The notes below the pieces were generated by a model that saw only the letters and a list, made by a program, of their open reading frames with translations, was not told the DNA's origin and did no database searches. DNA of 64,000 bases from Strobilurus pachycystidiatus (Eukaryota; Basidiomycota; Agaricomycetes; Agaricales; Physalacriaceae). Where the stretch lies: contig JAHLMK010000008.1 in assembly GCA_019915135.1 (NCBI GenBank), forward strand, positions 1,302,001 through 1,366,000. The letters are read 5' to 3'. Below are positions 54,228 through 64,000 of this stretch, one piece after another. How positions within the stretch are numbered: position 1 is the stretch's first letter; each line of letters starts with the position of its first letter. The position numbers and the translations under genes are program-made.

Positions 54228-56001
54228 ATGGCTTGCTTGCAACTCGATGCAAGGCTATCCTCAGTGGTCGATGATCTCATCTCTTCTGTCTACTCTCCAG
54301 ACGCCGAAGCAGCGTTCGAGAACTTCAATCGTCGCTGGACCGATATCCAGAACGACGTGGTCGAGAGTCAGCATATTGGTGCCATATCTGAATCAACCTC
54401 CGAGCTAGCCTATTCCGTCTCCAAGAGTGTGGAGATTGTCTGTCAAACCTTGATGAATCTTCACATGGAGGGAGATGTCATACTTCGCGACACAGAGGCC
54501 GAACTCACCGCTGCCGCCACTACTACAGCGCTCCCCTCGACAGACGTACACCGTCCGCGCCCAAAGCCTGACAATACTCTGGCTCTACTTTCGACATGCT
54601 ACTCTTGGCTTTACTCCCACATACATAATCCCTTCCCTTCCCCTGCCGACATCAATCGGTTCTACAGGACCACTGGGGCTGACCCAGCCGAAATAAGACA
54701 CTGGTTCTCAACAGCCCGCCGCCGTATTGGATGGACGAGTGTCCAAAAGAGGCATTTCCGATCCCGCGCAGAGATGGTGACTGCCGCGACTTCCTACTTC
54801 CATCCGGGCTCCTGTGACTTCGAACAGCAACAGAAATATGCCTCCCTCCACGGAAAGTTTGCGCTGATGCTCCACTATCTTGAAGAAGCATACGGGCGTA
54901 GGCTCGAGCCGAGTGGGGTGGCAAAAGCGCTGGGTGGTGCGGTGAAGGACCTGACGCCCGAGCTCCGAGCTCAAGCACGACGCGATGGGGGTGCTGGAAC
55001 AGCTCATAGAGACGAAGGAAAATCATCGAGGAAAAGGAAATCAAGAGCGTCGTTTCTTGCCGTTGGGGAGCAACTGGATCCACTCGATGACTCGGAAGAC
55101 CACGAGTCTGAGGCGATCTCGCCGCGCAGAGCCCACAAACGCAGGTATGTACGACATTCAAGACGCAAATCAAGTCTTTCTCATTACAAAATTGACAGAA
55201 TGCTCTCCACTGATGATGGAACGTCCGGGAACACAAGGACTCAGGCTATGCTCAGAGCTTCCCTTCCAGATGCGCCGGCTGTCAGTGCTCCCTCGAGCTT
55301 TCCATACCACAAACGTAAACGGCACATATCGGAGTCACCACACAGCTCGCCCAGTTCAAAACGCGCACGGCCATGCATTCACTCGGTGTCTGACTCAGAC
55401 ATGAGCTCCTCACTTGCTTTGTTCCCAGCACATGAAAGCAGAGGCTCGCAGAAGGAACACGCAGACCGATCTGATCCTGTCATAGGGCCCATCTCGCCTT
55501 CGGTTCCACCTGATCTCGACGAATGGCTAGCGAAGGCATATCCCGAATCAGGCCTGCCTCTCTCAATTCAGCCTTATACTTACCGAGTCCCAACTCCCTT
55601 AAGGGAACCTTATCCCGAAAGCTCTTCACCTGTCTCATCCGACATCACCTCCCGTAAGTTCCCTGTCCTACCCAGACTGTGCTTAGACTAACATCCTGTT
55701 ACTGATAGCGCTATCACATTCTGAAACGATCTTGGATGATCTCGCCCAATTCACCCTACTCACGTCTAACACCAGCCTGAGAGCGTCTTTGTCAGACGCT
55801 CCTCCTACGGGCTCAACTCTCGATGGCATGCCATCAGAATATTGGAATCAGCTGGATATTCAACTTCCCTATATTCCCGTAGTTGAGCCTTTACCGGTAA
55901 GGGACGATCCCTTGTCGTTCCTCACGGCGTCCTCGCTGTCCATGGACGCGTCGTGGTGTTGGAATGACTTGTGGACCAACCTAGGTCCCACATTGTCATA
56001 A
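54228..56001 (+). CDS. HD1: Mating-type homeodomain transcription factor, HD1 class (matA)
   Basis: Three exons (introns about 55144-55198 and 55654-55709) encode about 550 residues. The N-terminal dimerisation region starts MACLQLDARLSSVVDDLISS. The homeodomain (about residues 118-172) reads LSTCYSWLYSHIHNPFPSPA, then DINRFYRTTGADPAEIRHWF and STARRRIGWT. The extra residues after helix 1 and the ARRRIGW recognition helix mark the HD1 (TALE-like) class. Position 51 is Thr rather than Asn. Basic clusters SSRKRKSRAS, PYHKRKRHIS and SSKRARP in the C-terminal half are probable nuclear localisation signals, which HD1 typically supplies to the heterodimer. It ends NDLWTNLGPTLS. It regulates mate recognition with HD2. 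Confidence 0.93.
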
Positions 56002-56262
56002 AAAAAGTTGATGTCTGGTGTTTATATTACAATATCTTACCTCTGCCTCAATCCCTGGTTATGTTAAGTTACAGTGAGCATTGATTATTGAGTCGTCAAC
56101 CATGCCGAGAGTGGATTGACGCGTTCAGAACGGCACCTCGTACCGATTCTCGGCAGATGATTCTTACATAAGCATTTCTCGCCGTTACGACGCGTTTGGG
56201 AGCTTGAATTCATACTCCAACAACCACTTACGACCTTTCGTAACGTTCAACGCTTTTCCGTC
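56002..56262. promoter_or_regulatory. Intergenic promoter region of DNM1
   Basis: 261 bp between HD1 and DNM1, both on the plus strand. No clear element, but an AT-rich stretch follows the HD1 stop and a pyrimidine-rich one precedes the DNM1 ATG. Confidence 0.4.
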
Positions 56263-58999
56263 ATGGATTCCGACCTCATCAAGCTGGTCAATCGGCTGCA
56301 GGAGACATTCAGCAACCTGGGTATGCCTGCCTCGCACCTCACTCCCTGAGGTCGCGTACTCATTATTTTCATAGGAGGGGAACTGGATATGCCTCAGCTA
56401 GTGGTGGTTTGTCTTCACTTCATATCGGCAATTCTAGATTACAATTGAATGAATTCACAAGGTCGGCAGTCAATCAGCGGGAAAATCTAGTGTTCTCGAG
56501 ACGTGTGTTACTGTTGATTACCTCTAATGTTGTGGCTAATGTGCGACCGGTTGCTAGTATCGTAGGACGCGACTTCCTTCCGCGAGGACAAGGCATCGTT
56601 ACGCGACGGCCCCTCGTCTTACAACTCATCCATACACCTCTCCCGGCGGAGGACGAGCCCAACGCCAACCAAGGATACACGGAATGGGGCCAATTCCTCC
56701 ACATCGACAAACGCTTCACGGATTACAACGAGATTCGTAAAGAGATTGAACAGGAAACTTTTCGAGTGGCAGGGCAGAACAAGGGCGTCAGCAAACTTGC
56801 CATCTTCCTCAAAATCTACAGTCCAGACGTGCTTGACTTGACACTGGTGGATCTGCCGGGGCTGACCAAGGTGCGTCAAAAATCGCTTCCCACAACAGCG
56901 GTCCCTGATCCTCTGTTCAATAGATTCCTGTGGGCGACCAGCCGAGTGACATTGAGCGTCAAATACGCAATTTGGTGCTGGACTATATTTCGAACCCCAA
57001 CAGTGTCATTCTCGCCGTTTCCGCTGCCAATGTGGACCTCGCGAACTCCGAATCACTCAAACTTGCGCGGACAGTGGACCCACAGGGGCGGCGTACTATT
57101 GGTGTGCTCACGAAGCTGGATTTGATGGACGCAGGGACGAATGCTTTGGACATCCTGACGGGGCGCGTCTACCCGCTCAAGCTCGGCTTCATTGGTGTTG
57201 TGAATCGCAGCCAGCAGGAGATTAACACGGAGAAGAGCATGCAGGATGCGCTAGAGAAGGAGACCGCATACTTCAAAAACCATTCAGCCTACAGGAACAT
57301 AGCGCACAAGAATGGCACGAAGTATCTGGCAAAGACCCTCAACCAGGTTCGCTGAATGACATTTCACGATTCGATGGTATCTCACTCACTTTGCTAGGTG
57401 TTGCTCAACCACATACGAGAGAAGCTACCTGATATGAAGGCGCGGTTGAATACGCTCATGGGTCAGGCGCAGCAGGAGCTCAACTCATTTGGCGATGCTG
57501 CCATCTTTGGTGACAAAAACCAGCAGGGCGCGCTGATCCTTCGACTTATGACGCAGTTTGCCCGCGACTTCATCTCTTCCATTGAGGGTACGAACGTTGA
57601 CATCTCCACGAAGGAGCTCTCCGGCGGCGCGCGGATTTATTACATCTTCAACGACATCTTTGGACAGGCGCTGGGCTCGATAAACTCGACACATAATCTT
57701 GAAGACCAGGATATTAGGACGGCGATTAGGAACTCGATGGGTCCGCGGCCTAGCCTTTTCGTCCCCGAGATTGCGTTTGATTTGCTGGTGAAGCCTCAGA
57801 TCAAGCTGCTGGAGGCGCCTAGCCTGCGGTGCGTAGAGCTGGTTTACGAAGAGCTGGTGAAGATTTGTCATAATTGTACTAGTGTGGTGAGTTTTTTTTT
57901 CATGCTGATACACCGATATCGAACAGGGCATTTTTGCAGGAGCTACAACGGTTCCCTCGGCTGCACGCACAGCTGGTGGAAGTTGTTTCCGATCTCCTAA
58001 GGGAGCGGCTGAGCCCAACGTCAGAATATACATCAAGTCTGATTGCGATCCAAGCAGCCTATATCAACACAAACCATCCAGCATTTGTCTCTGGCTCTAT
58101 GGCTGCTCAGGCCCCGCGCCCGCAGAGCCAAGCGCAGCCCCCCCCAAGGGTGAGCTTGTCCTGTACTTCGAGTCCTATTCTCACTTCAGTTCCAGCCTCT
58201 ATCTGCCGAGCCTATCAACGGTGTAACATCCTCGGCAGATGATGAAGATGATGCCTCTTCGCAAGATACTAGCACCAGTGTTGTCACAACTGGCGGCCGT
58301 TCGGTATCATCCACACTACACGACCGTGCTCATAACTCCTCCGCACCTTCTTCCGTTACCGGCGCAACTAAAAAGTCGCACCGCACGTCACATCACGAAC
58401 CGCCACACCGACCCCAATCGGTCGCTTCCATTGGGGCGGGACGCGTCGGTAAAGGCACAGCCCGCGAGACGTTCCTTGACTATTTCTTTGGTCAAAACGG
58501 TCCTGGACCCGTCGCGCCGGAACGCGCTCCCCCTCAGGGACAATTCGAACGCGTGGGCCGGGATACGTCCGCTGCCGATGCATCGCTTTCCACCGGGCTC
58601 ATGGCCGGCAGACAGAACCTCGACGGGAGCAACGCCGCATTTGATATGAAATCACTTGGGCGACACATTGAGGCTGTCCCGTCCACATCGTTGAACCTTA
58701 GTATGCGGGAGGAAATGGAGACGGGGCTCATTCGATCCCTCATTGCATCATACTTCGAGATCGTGCGTCAGAGCATTCAGGACCTGGTTCCGAAGGCGAT
58801 TATGCACCTTCTCGTGAACCACACAAGCGAGATTGTGCAGAATCGGCTTGTGGAGAGGGTGTATAAGCCTGAAATATTTGGCGAGATGCTCAATGAAGAC
58901 GAGGGGCTGGTTGCGGAGAGGACAAGGGTGAAGGCATTGCTGGACGCATACAAGGCAGCGTTCAAGACGCTGACCGATGTCAATATGACTGCGATGTAA
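56263..58999 (+). CDS. DNM1: Dynamin-related GTPase DNM1 (mitochondrial/peroxisomal fission)
   Basis: About eight exons from ATG 56263 ([20 protein letters not shown]). GTPase motifs are visible: G1 in [20 protein letters not shown], the switch I region in [21 protein letters not shown]3 in [11 protein letters not shown], and G4 in [20 protein letters not shown]. The middle domain includes [20 protein letters not shown], then [20 protein letters not shown] and [21 protein letters not shown] Pro/Ser/Gly-rich insert follows, and the GED ends the protein ([20 protein letters not shown]). The [12 protein letters not shown] and NVDISTKEL segments favour Dnm1 over Vps1. It divides mitochondria and peroxisomes. 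It lies on the far side of matA from MIP. Confidence 0.93.
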
Positions 59000-61900
59000 G
59001 GCGTGGTGAAAGAAGAGGTGTTATCACATGTAGTATCATAACGACTACATGATGCAAATCATAGAGCAAAACTTGAGTCCATCTGTATATTTCTCCAAAA
59101 ACGACAGTAGTGATGCATAGGTTTCATTCAATTGATGCCTTATCTGCACTGCGGATAGTTGACCAGTAGAGAAGACCAGGGAGTGGCTACCAGGGCAAAT
59201 TCAGAGAGAACCTGGCAGCCGCCATGGGTGGCAGCACGCTATATTGCAAGAAGTTGCTCAAAGAATGGATGAGAGGAGATTGTTTGAATCACTTCAAAGC
59301 GGTACGTACGTCTGACTAGTCGAGGCAAGCCTTGGTGCTCGCCTGAAGTAAAGTGCGACAAGTTTGCAAAGCCCTAAGCCTGCCTACGGGCTGTTTGTAC
59401 ACGAATCTCTTGTCGAGGGCTTCATGTCCGCTGCCAAAACACGTACTGCAAATAATATTCGAATTACCCATTATACAACATGATGCCAAGAAAAAATCGC
59501 CGTAATTGTAGAGTACAAAAAGCTTCGTTCAATCGTGCGTCAACTGAATGAGGATGGTGAGGTCCTGTTCATGCAATCAGCGATAGGGAGAAAATTGGCC
59601 GAACGAATAGCGTACAGACAGAACTCGTTCGAGCGTGCGTCGTCAGGTGGATGAGGATAGTGACATCCTACCATACAATAAGAGACAGCGGGCAAAGACA
59701 AAGGATGATGCGCACGATTATGAAGGTGGCAATCATCCGGGTCTCCACCCAGAGGGCAACCTCGATATGTACTTCCTCCAGCGCCCACACTCCTGGAGTC
59801 TGGTAAGAACGAGCCGGTCAGAGACAAAAGGTGGTTTGTATGTGGCGGACTGACAAGATTCAATTGCAACTCCACACGGATGTGAATCTCGTGCTCAAGT
59901 TGGCTCTACAAGACACGTCGGCAATGGAAGGAAGGTCGGCATAAGGAAACGATGGAATACCCGAGGCGTAGCTATAGCAGTCCGATCTTCTGCGGCGTGA
60001 CGCTCGTCCGGCGGAGGTGCAGTAGACACTTGGATCGTGACGAGCAGAAAGACAAAATGGTGCTGAGTAAGGAGAGGCGCTTGCGAGGGTGGCATCGTTG
60101 GAGCCAGGGTAGGAACTTAGAGAGCAGATATCCAGATCATCAGGGCTTATATGGGGGGACCTTCATTAATGCGCCGCATCCAGTTGCTGAGGCCATTCGT
60201 TCGAAGCATCGGGCACATGCTGGGAGAAAGAAACCCTCACTTGATGGCCGTCACAAACTCTCGCTCTGCTCCCATCACCCACACACTCCGGAATGTCGTT
60301 ACAGGCTCAAACAGGAAGTGAGTATTCCTTCAAGCGAGCGAAGAAAACTTGACTCACGCCGTGAGGCGACCATTGCCCCCCAATCCCCAATTCCCAGCTA
60401 CCGATAGATTGGCCAGGTACCTCAATCGAGACTTAAGGTCGATTCCGAGCTCAGTCACCGAGATTTGATCTCTGGCGCCTGGGAAGGCCTTCTGTGGATC
60501 GCGTTATGTCGGGAGGCATGTTCTTATTCAGTATAGCCATGGCAGAAGATTAACTATACCTTGACACGAGTCCCATTCAGGTCGTCGAACTGCTGTTCTT
60601 GCTGGAAAAGGCTCGCCACACGCTCCGACACGTTTCCCCGCTCCGAAGAGTGTACCTTTGTGATTCCATAACGTGGCGTTTCTCCGTTCAAAATCGCCTT
60701 GCGCGATCCCAACTATGTGACTCCCAGACCTTCATCCCGCCGGGGTTTGCAGGTGTCAGTCATTCTGACCAAAGGCCTCAACGCAAACCGCCAGATGGCC
60801 ATGTCGATTGAATCACTGTGGACACGTCGGCTCTGTGCAGGTGATGATGCTCGCCAATTTACAACGAGATAGCACCTGGCATGGCTGGTTGTCCATATAT
60901 GGCAATCATCGGGGCGCGATTCGGCCTTTCGCAAGATGCCGCATTCGGCACTCCGTGAGCCGACGAATGGTAACCGAGCGGCGAGAGGAAAACAGTCAAT
61001 TTGACTTTACAAGCCAAAGAGGAATCGCCGGCGACCGAGTCGGACTATTGACCTGGAATAACACTAGCAAATCTCCTTGCTAAAGCTGTCGTCCAGTCTG
61101 ACGCCACTGGGTCGGAAGATGCAGCAATACTAGAAGTGTATGAGGCGCAAGGTCGAAAACTGCAGGATGTTGTGGAATCTACATCGCAAGTCATAACCTG
61201 GTAAGCTGGCTGTTGACTCCCAAGGAAGATAAGCAGGATTCTCTCTGTCGAAGGTCTCCGAGGTGGTTCGAGTATGGGAATCAGATTGGTTCTATAAACG
61301 CGCCACACAAATCGGAGGTATGAACGACTATGAATGATGTGGAGATGTGATCGTATCCTGTTCCCGGGGGTTCACCAGGCCGTATAGGAGGCTGTACGGG
61401 CTGGGAAAGATGTTGGGAGGGTAGAATGAGGCGACGCTAGCCGACGGACTGGAAGCGTCTTGTAATTCTCGAGCAGTGGGAAGATAATCTTTCGCCTTAA
61501 GGACCCTTCGATGAAGTGTTGCAACAGTGGGAGAGTCTGAAGAAGTCTGCACCATTGAAGTCTGATTCTCGATTAGACCTCTTTCGCGAACTCGAGACTG
61601 AAGCACCACGATGGGGTACGCACGCATACCCGTATGATCTTCTCCAAGTTGCCGGGTCATAATGCAGCATCAGTTCTTGAGTTGTAGGTGAAGACGATTT
61701 GATAGTATAGAGGGTGTTTAGGATCCATTTCAAGACGGGAGAGGACCTTTTCCGAGACAGAGGGGTGGGTCGCGAGGATACTGCGAAGATGAAGACTAGA
61801 TGAAGATGGCGGTCTGAGGTGGAAGGCGGGGTATCGGCCCCTAGATCGAGTAAATGAAGGGAGATGAATGAGATCGAGCATGTGCCAGTCTATGTGCCTC

Positions 61901-64000
61901 AGCTCAATATTGGGCCGGCCTACCGCTCTTTTCTTACTGCCGCCACCTTCCGGTTTCTTCCTTCGAGCCCCCAGTATTCATCAAGCCCGAAATTATTTCC
62001 CCAGGCGTCGCTGCTACAGGAGAGTGTCCCACACAATCTTACATGGGACGCGAAACCACAGGACGCCAACAGGACCCTTCAATTGTAATGTCGCTGAGCC
62101 AGGATTCCTCTCTTCAGGCTCTCTCGTACGCCATTGAGTCTCGAAATAACAATGCATGCTATCTTTTGTGCCGAAGTCTCTTCTCCTCTCGATACCGATA
62201 ACAACACAGATCTGGTTGAAACCTCTCATACGGCGCTCTTGGGGAGCCTGCCAGCACATCACGTCCACTCTCCGATGCTCCCATCTTGAAATGTCTTCCT
62301 CATGGCGTGATCTACTCGACGTCGGTTCAAGTGTTCGGAATCCCACAGTCACAAGTACCTACACGATCAATGAAGTGCATGCTGCGAAACTATAGTCTCG
62401 ACGCCTGACATGATGATGCCGGGCTTTTTCGACTCTACAGCCGCATCCTGATTTCTCCTACGCTATCTGTTTACTTCATGACCGGAAGAAATTGTCTACT
62501 TGAACCTCGGCGGACTAACCGGAACTCTCGAGCTCTCTGTTACCATATCCATGTCAAAAGATACTCTGTCCCAATCGGTACCTTCGCCTACGCCACATCA
62601 GCCATCACCTGTGATCGGCACCTGGCCTACGTACATCTTCCCTCCCGCGGTCCAGGTTCTCCAGTGGACGACAACGTGACGCCTCCGGACCTGCTCTGCC
62701 AGTGCCAGGTCGCGCGCGCTTACACGTCTACATCTGGAGTCTTTCGTCCGAACCGACGACAGAAAGTTGCATGCCAAGAGGCGCACTAGCGGAAGTATTT
62801 GGAGAGATTGAATACTACGCGGCATGTCAATCACCAGAGTGTCATGAAACTTCTAGGCAAAATGGGCACCGTTCAGCTTTGGTAAGATGGGCCCGACCCA
62901 CTGTTCATTCAGCTTTCTAAATCTCTACATCAGAATCAGCACGATCCTGCAAAATTCGATCTCCGAGACCCCAACATCTGGAGACTTGGCTTAGCCTTTC
63001 GAGCTAAGTACGACGCGACGATCGGTCTCGTCAATGGGACGCGTCCCGATGAGGGAGCGTTCGAACTTGGAGTCGTTGTGAGAGATCTCAAGTACTCAGC
63101 TTGGCTGTCGATAGCAAGAGGTTCAGATTCCAAAAATAATGTTATCGTCTTCCTGATTTCGAAGGCCGGGTCTATCCAGAGATCTCCAGAGATTAGCGCT
63201 TAGCTTCCGTCCGGATCCCGTCCCTTCAGTGTCCCTCCTTGCGGATATCACGGCCCTGCATTGCACTTTGTTCCGTTTTTTGCCACAATGTTCAAAGATT
63301 CAGCGGATCAATAGGGTCACCTTCGGCAGACGATGTAGTGGGAGGAAACCGTCTCTCCTTTGAGCGGACATCACTGTTCTCGAGCGCTGGGAGTGGCAAG
63401 GCAAGATCAACAGGTAATATCGAAGGGACAACGGTCAAGAGGAAGATGCGTGTATCAGTACTTGAGGAGAGGGACGAAGACGAAATTCTCTATTGCGACC
63501 ATGCGTGGCGGATTGCGATATCGATGGCGGAGTTTCGAGAAAGCCGAAGCCAAACTTCATATGTTCTTGCGCTCGCGATGCAGTCCAGACTCTAGATATG
63601 TATGTGGCGGCGGATTGAACGGGAGGAATCAGTGAAATGGTTCAAGAATGACTTGCCGTGTGCAAGCGGTCCATGTAGGTGTGATGACCAAGGGAATGAT
63701 AAGATGATGAAGGCCACTCATGATACGAGAGGGCGAGGGAGGAGCGGTGGGATATTCATCATTGGACTAGCGAGGAGGATACCAGTAATTAAAAGTGCCG
63801 AACGAAAGACCAGCAGTCTGGCGGCAGGTAGTATGAGTGGAGCATTGCGTAAAGGATCCGGAGAGATAATCTGGAGCTGTGGCCTCGAGAATTCATGGAC
63901 AGGACGCCTAGTCTTGTCGACGATTTCAATCCGTTGATATTAAACGTAGATGAATTCCCCTCGTAGTGGCCCTTGGATGAATATCAATGAGGTACCAGTG
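59000..64000. other. Gene-poor 5-kb tail of the window
   Basis: After the DNM1 stop I find no gene I can name. Open frames are short (under 151 codons) on both strands. Coding-like patches exist at 61075-61200 (+; LEVYEAQGRKLQDVVE), 61330-61660 (-), 62930-63202 (+; IWRLGLAFRAKYDATIGLVN) and 63300-63595 (+). I could not connect them with convincing splice sites or a family. They may be exons of a lineage-specific gene, or remnants of a decayed one. No terminal repeats, tRNA or rRNA sequences were recognised. Confidence 0.4.
60354..60802 (-). CDS. Possible three-exon gene for a 107-residue unknown protein
   Basis: A minus-strand model joins exon 1 (60802-60770, MAIWRFALRPL), exon 2 (60712-60560, LGSRKAILNGETPRYG through FDDLNGTRVK) and exon 3 (60491-60354, KAFPGARDQISVTELGIDLK to GRLTA). 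Both introns have GT...AG ends (57 and 68 bp) and fall between codons. Exon 2 has a coding-like composition and no stop in 153 bases. I recognise no family. An alternative is that the in-frame TAG at 60713 is a nonsense mutation in a longer, decayed gene whose frame continues upward to 60934. Confidence 0.25.

Noticed and set aside
59000..64000. tRNA or rRNA genes in the gene-poor tail
   Set aside because: No cloverleaf-compatible GTTCRANNC box with matching acceptor stems, and no recognisable rRNA sequence.

Overview
The window is nuclear DNA from a mushroom-forming basidiomycete (Agaricomycetes). Genes are dense and rich in introns of about 45-60 bp with GT...AG ends. The protein families are fungal or basidiomycete. 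A homeodomain mating-type pair lies beside a mitochondrial intermediate peptidase gene, which is the classic Agaricomycete matA arrangement. Splice models were read by eye; I could run no homology search, so family names rest on motifs and remembered family character.

Layout. 1-5.2 kb: a truncated, transposon-like repeat-family gene (-), a short inverted repeat, a small DUF6593-like gene (+) and a 2-oxoglutarate/Fe(II) oxygenase (-). 5.5-11.1 kb: NEDD8-conjugating enzyme UBC12 (+), 5-hydroxyisourate hydrolase (-), RRP1/Nop52 ribosome biogenesis factor (+) and an FBXO21-like F-box/YccV protein (+). 11.2-15.3 kb: a 5'-truncated LINE with intact target-site duplication and A-tail. 15.4-33.9 kb: conserved housekeeping genes, namely an RSC9-like chromatin remodeller subunit, a TMEM19/DUF92 membrane protein, SEC61 gamma (SSS1), a mitochondrial PPR protein, an ARMH3/DUF1741 Golgi protein, an orphan 7TM protein, COG1, a wax-synthase-like MBOAT and a TMEM115 rhomboid-like Golgi protein.

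34.4-42.2 kb: a ricin-B-type lectin gene split by a complete 7.0-kb Ty3/gypsy chromovirus. The element has 253-bp LTRs that I read as identical, a 5-bp target duplication ACATC, a polypurine tract, a possible self-priming site and an unbroken gag-pol frame. 42.3-49.3 kb: a RING E3 gene (-), FAM32A-like (+), a DDT/WHIM-like chromatin protein (+) and a long low-complexity Arg/Asp/Pro-rich protein (-).

49.8-56.0 kb: the matA locus, with mitochondrial intermediate peptidase (+), then HD2 (-) and HD1 (+) divergently transcribed from a 194-bp promoter. 56.3-59.0 kb: dynamin-related DNM1 (+). 59-64 kb is gene-poor. Apart from one possible three-exon, 107-residue unknown gene I could not assign anything there.

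Several genes share a secretory or Golgi theme (SSS1, ARMH3, COG1, TMEM115). I regard this as coincidental neighbourhood, since fungi lack operons. The main stories are the mating-type locus and the two young retrotransposon insertions.
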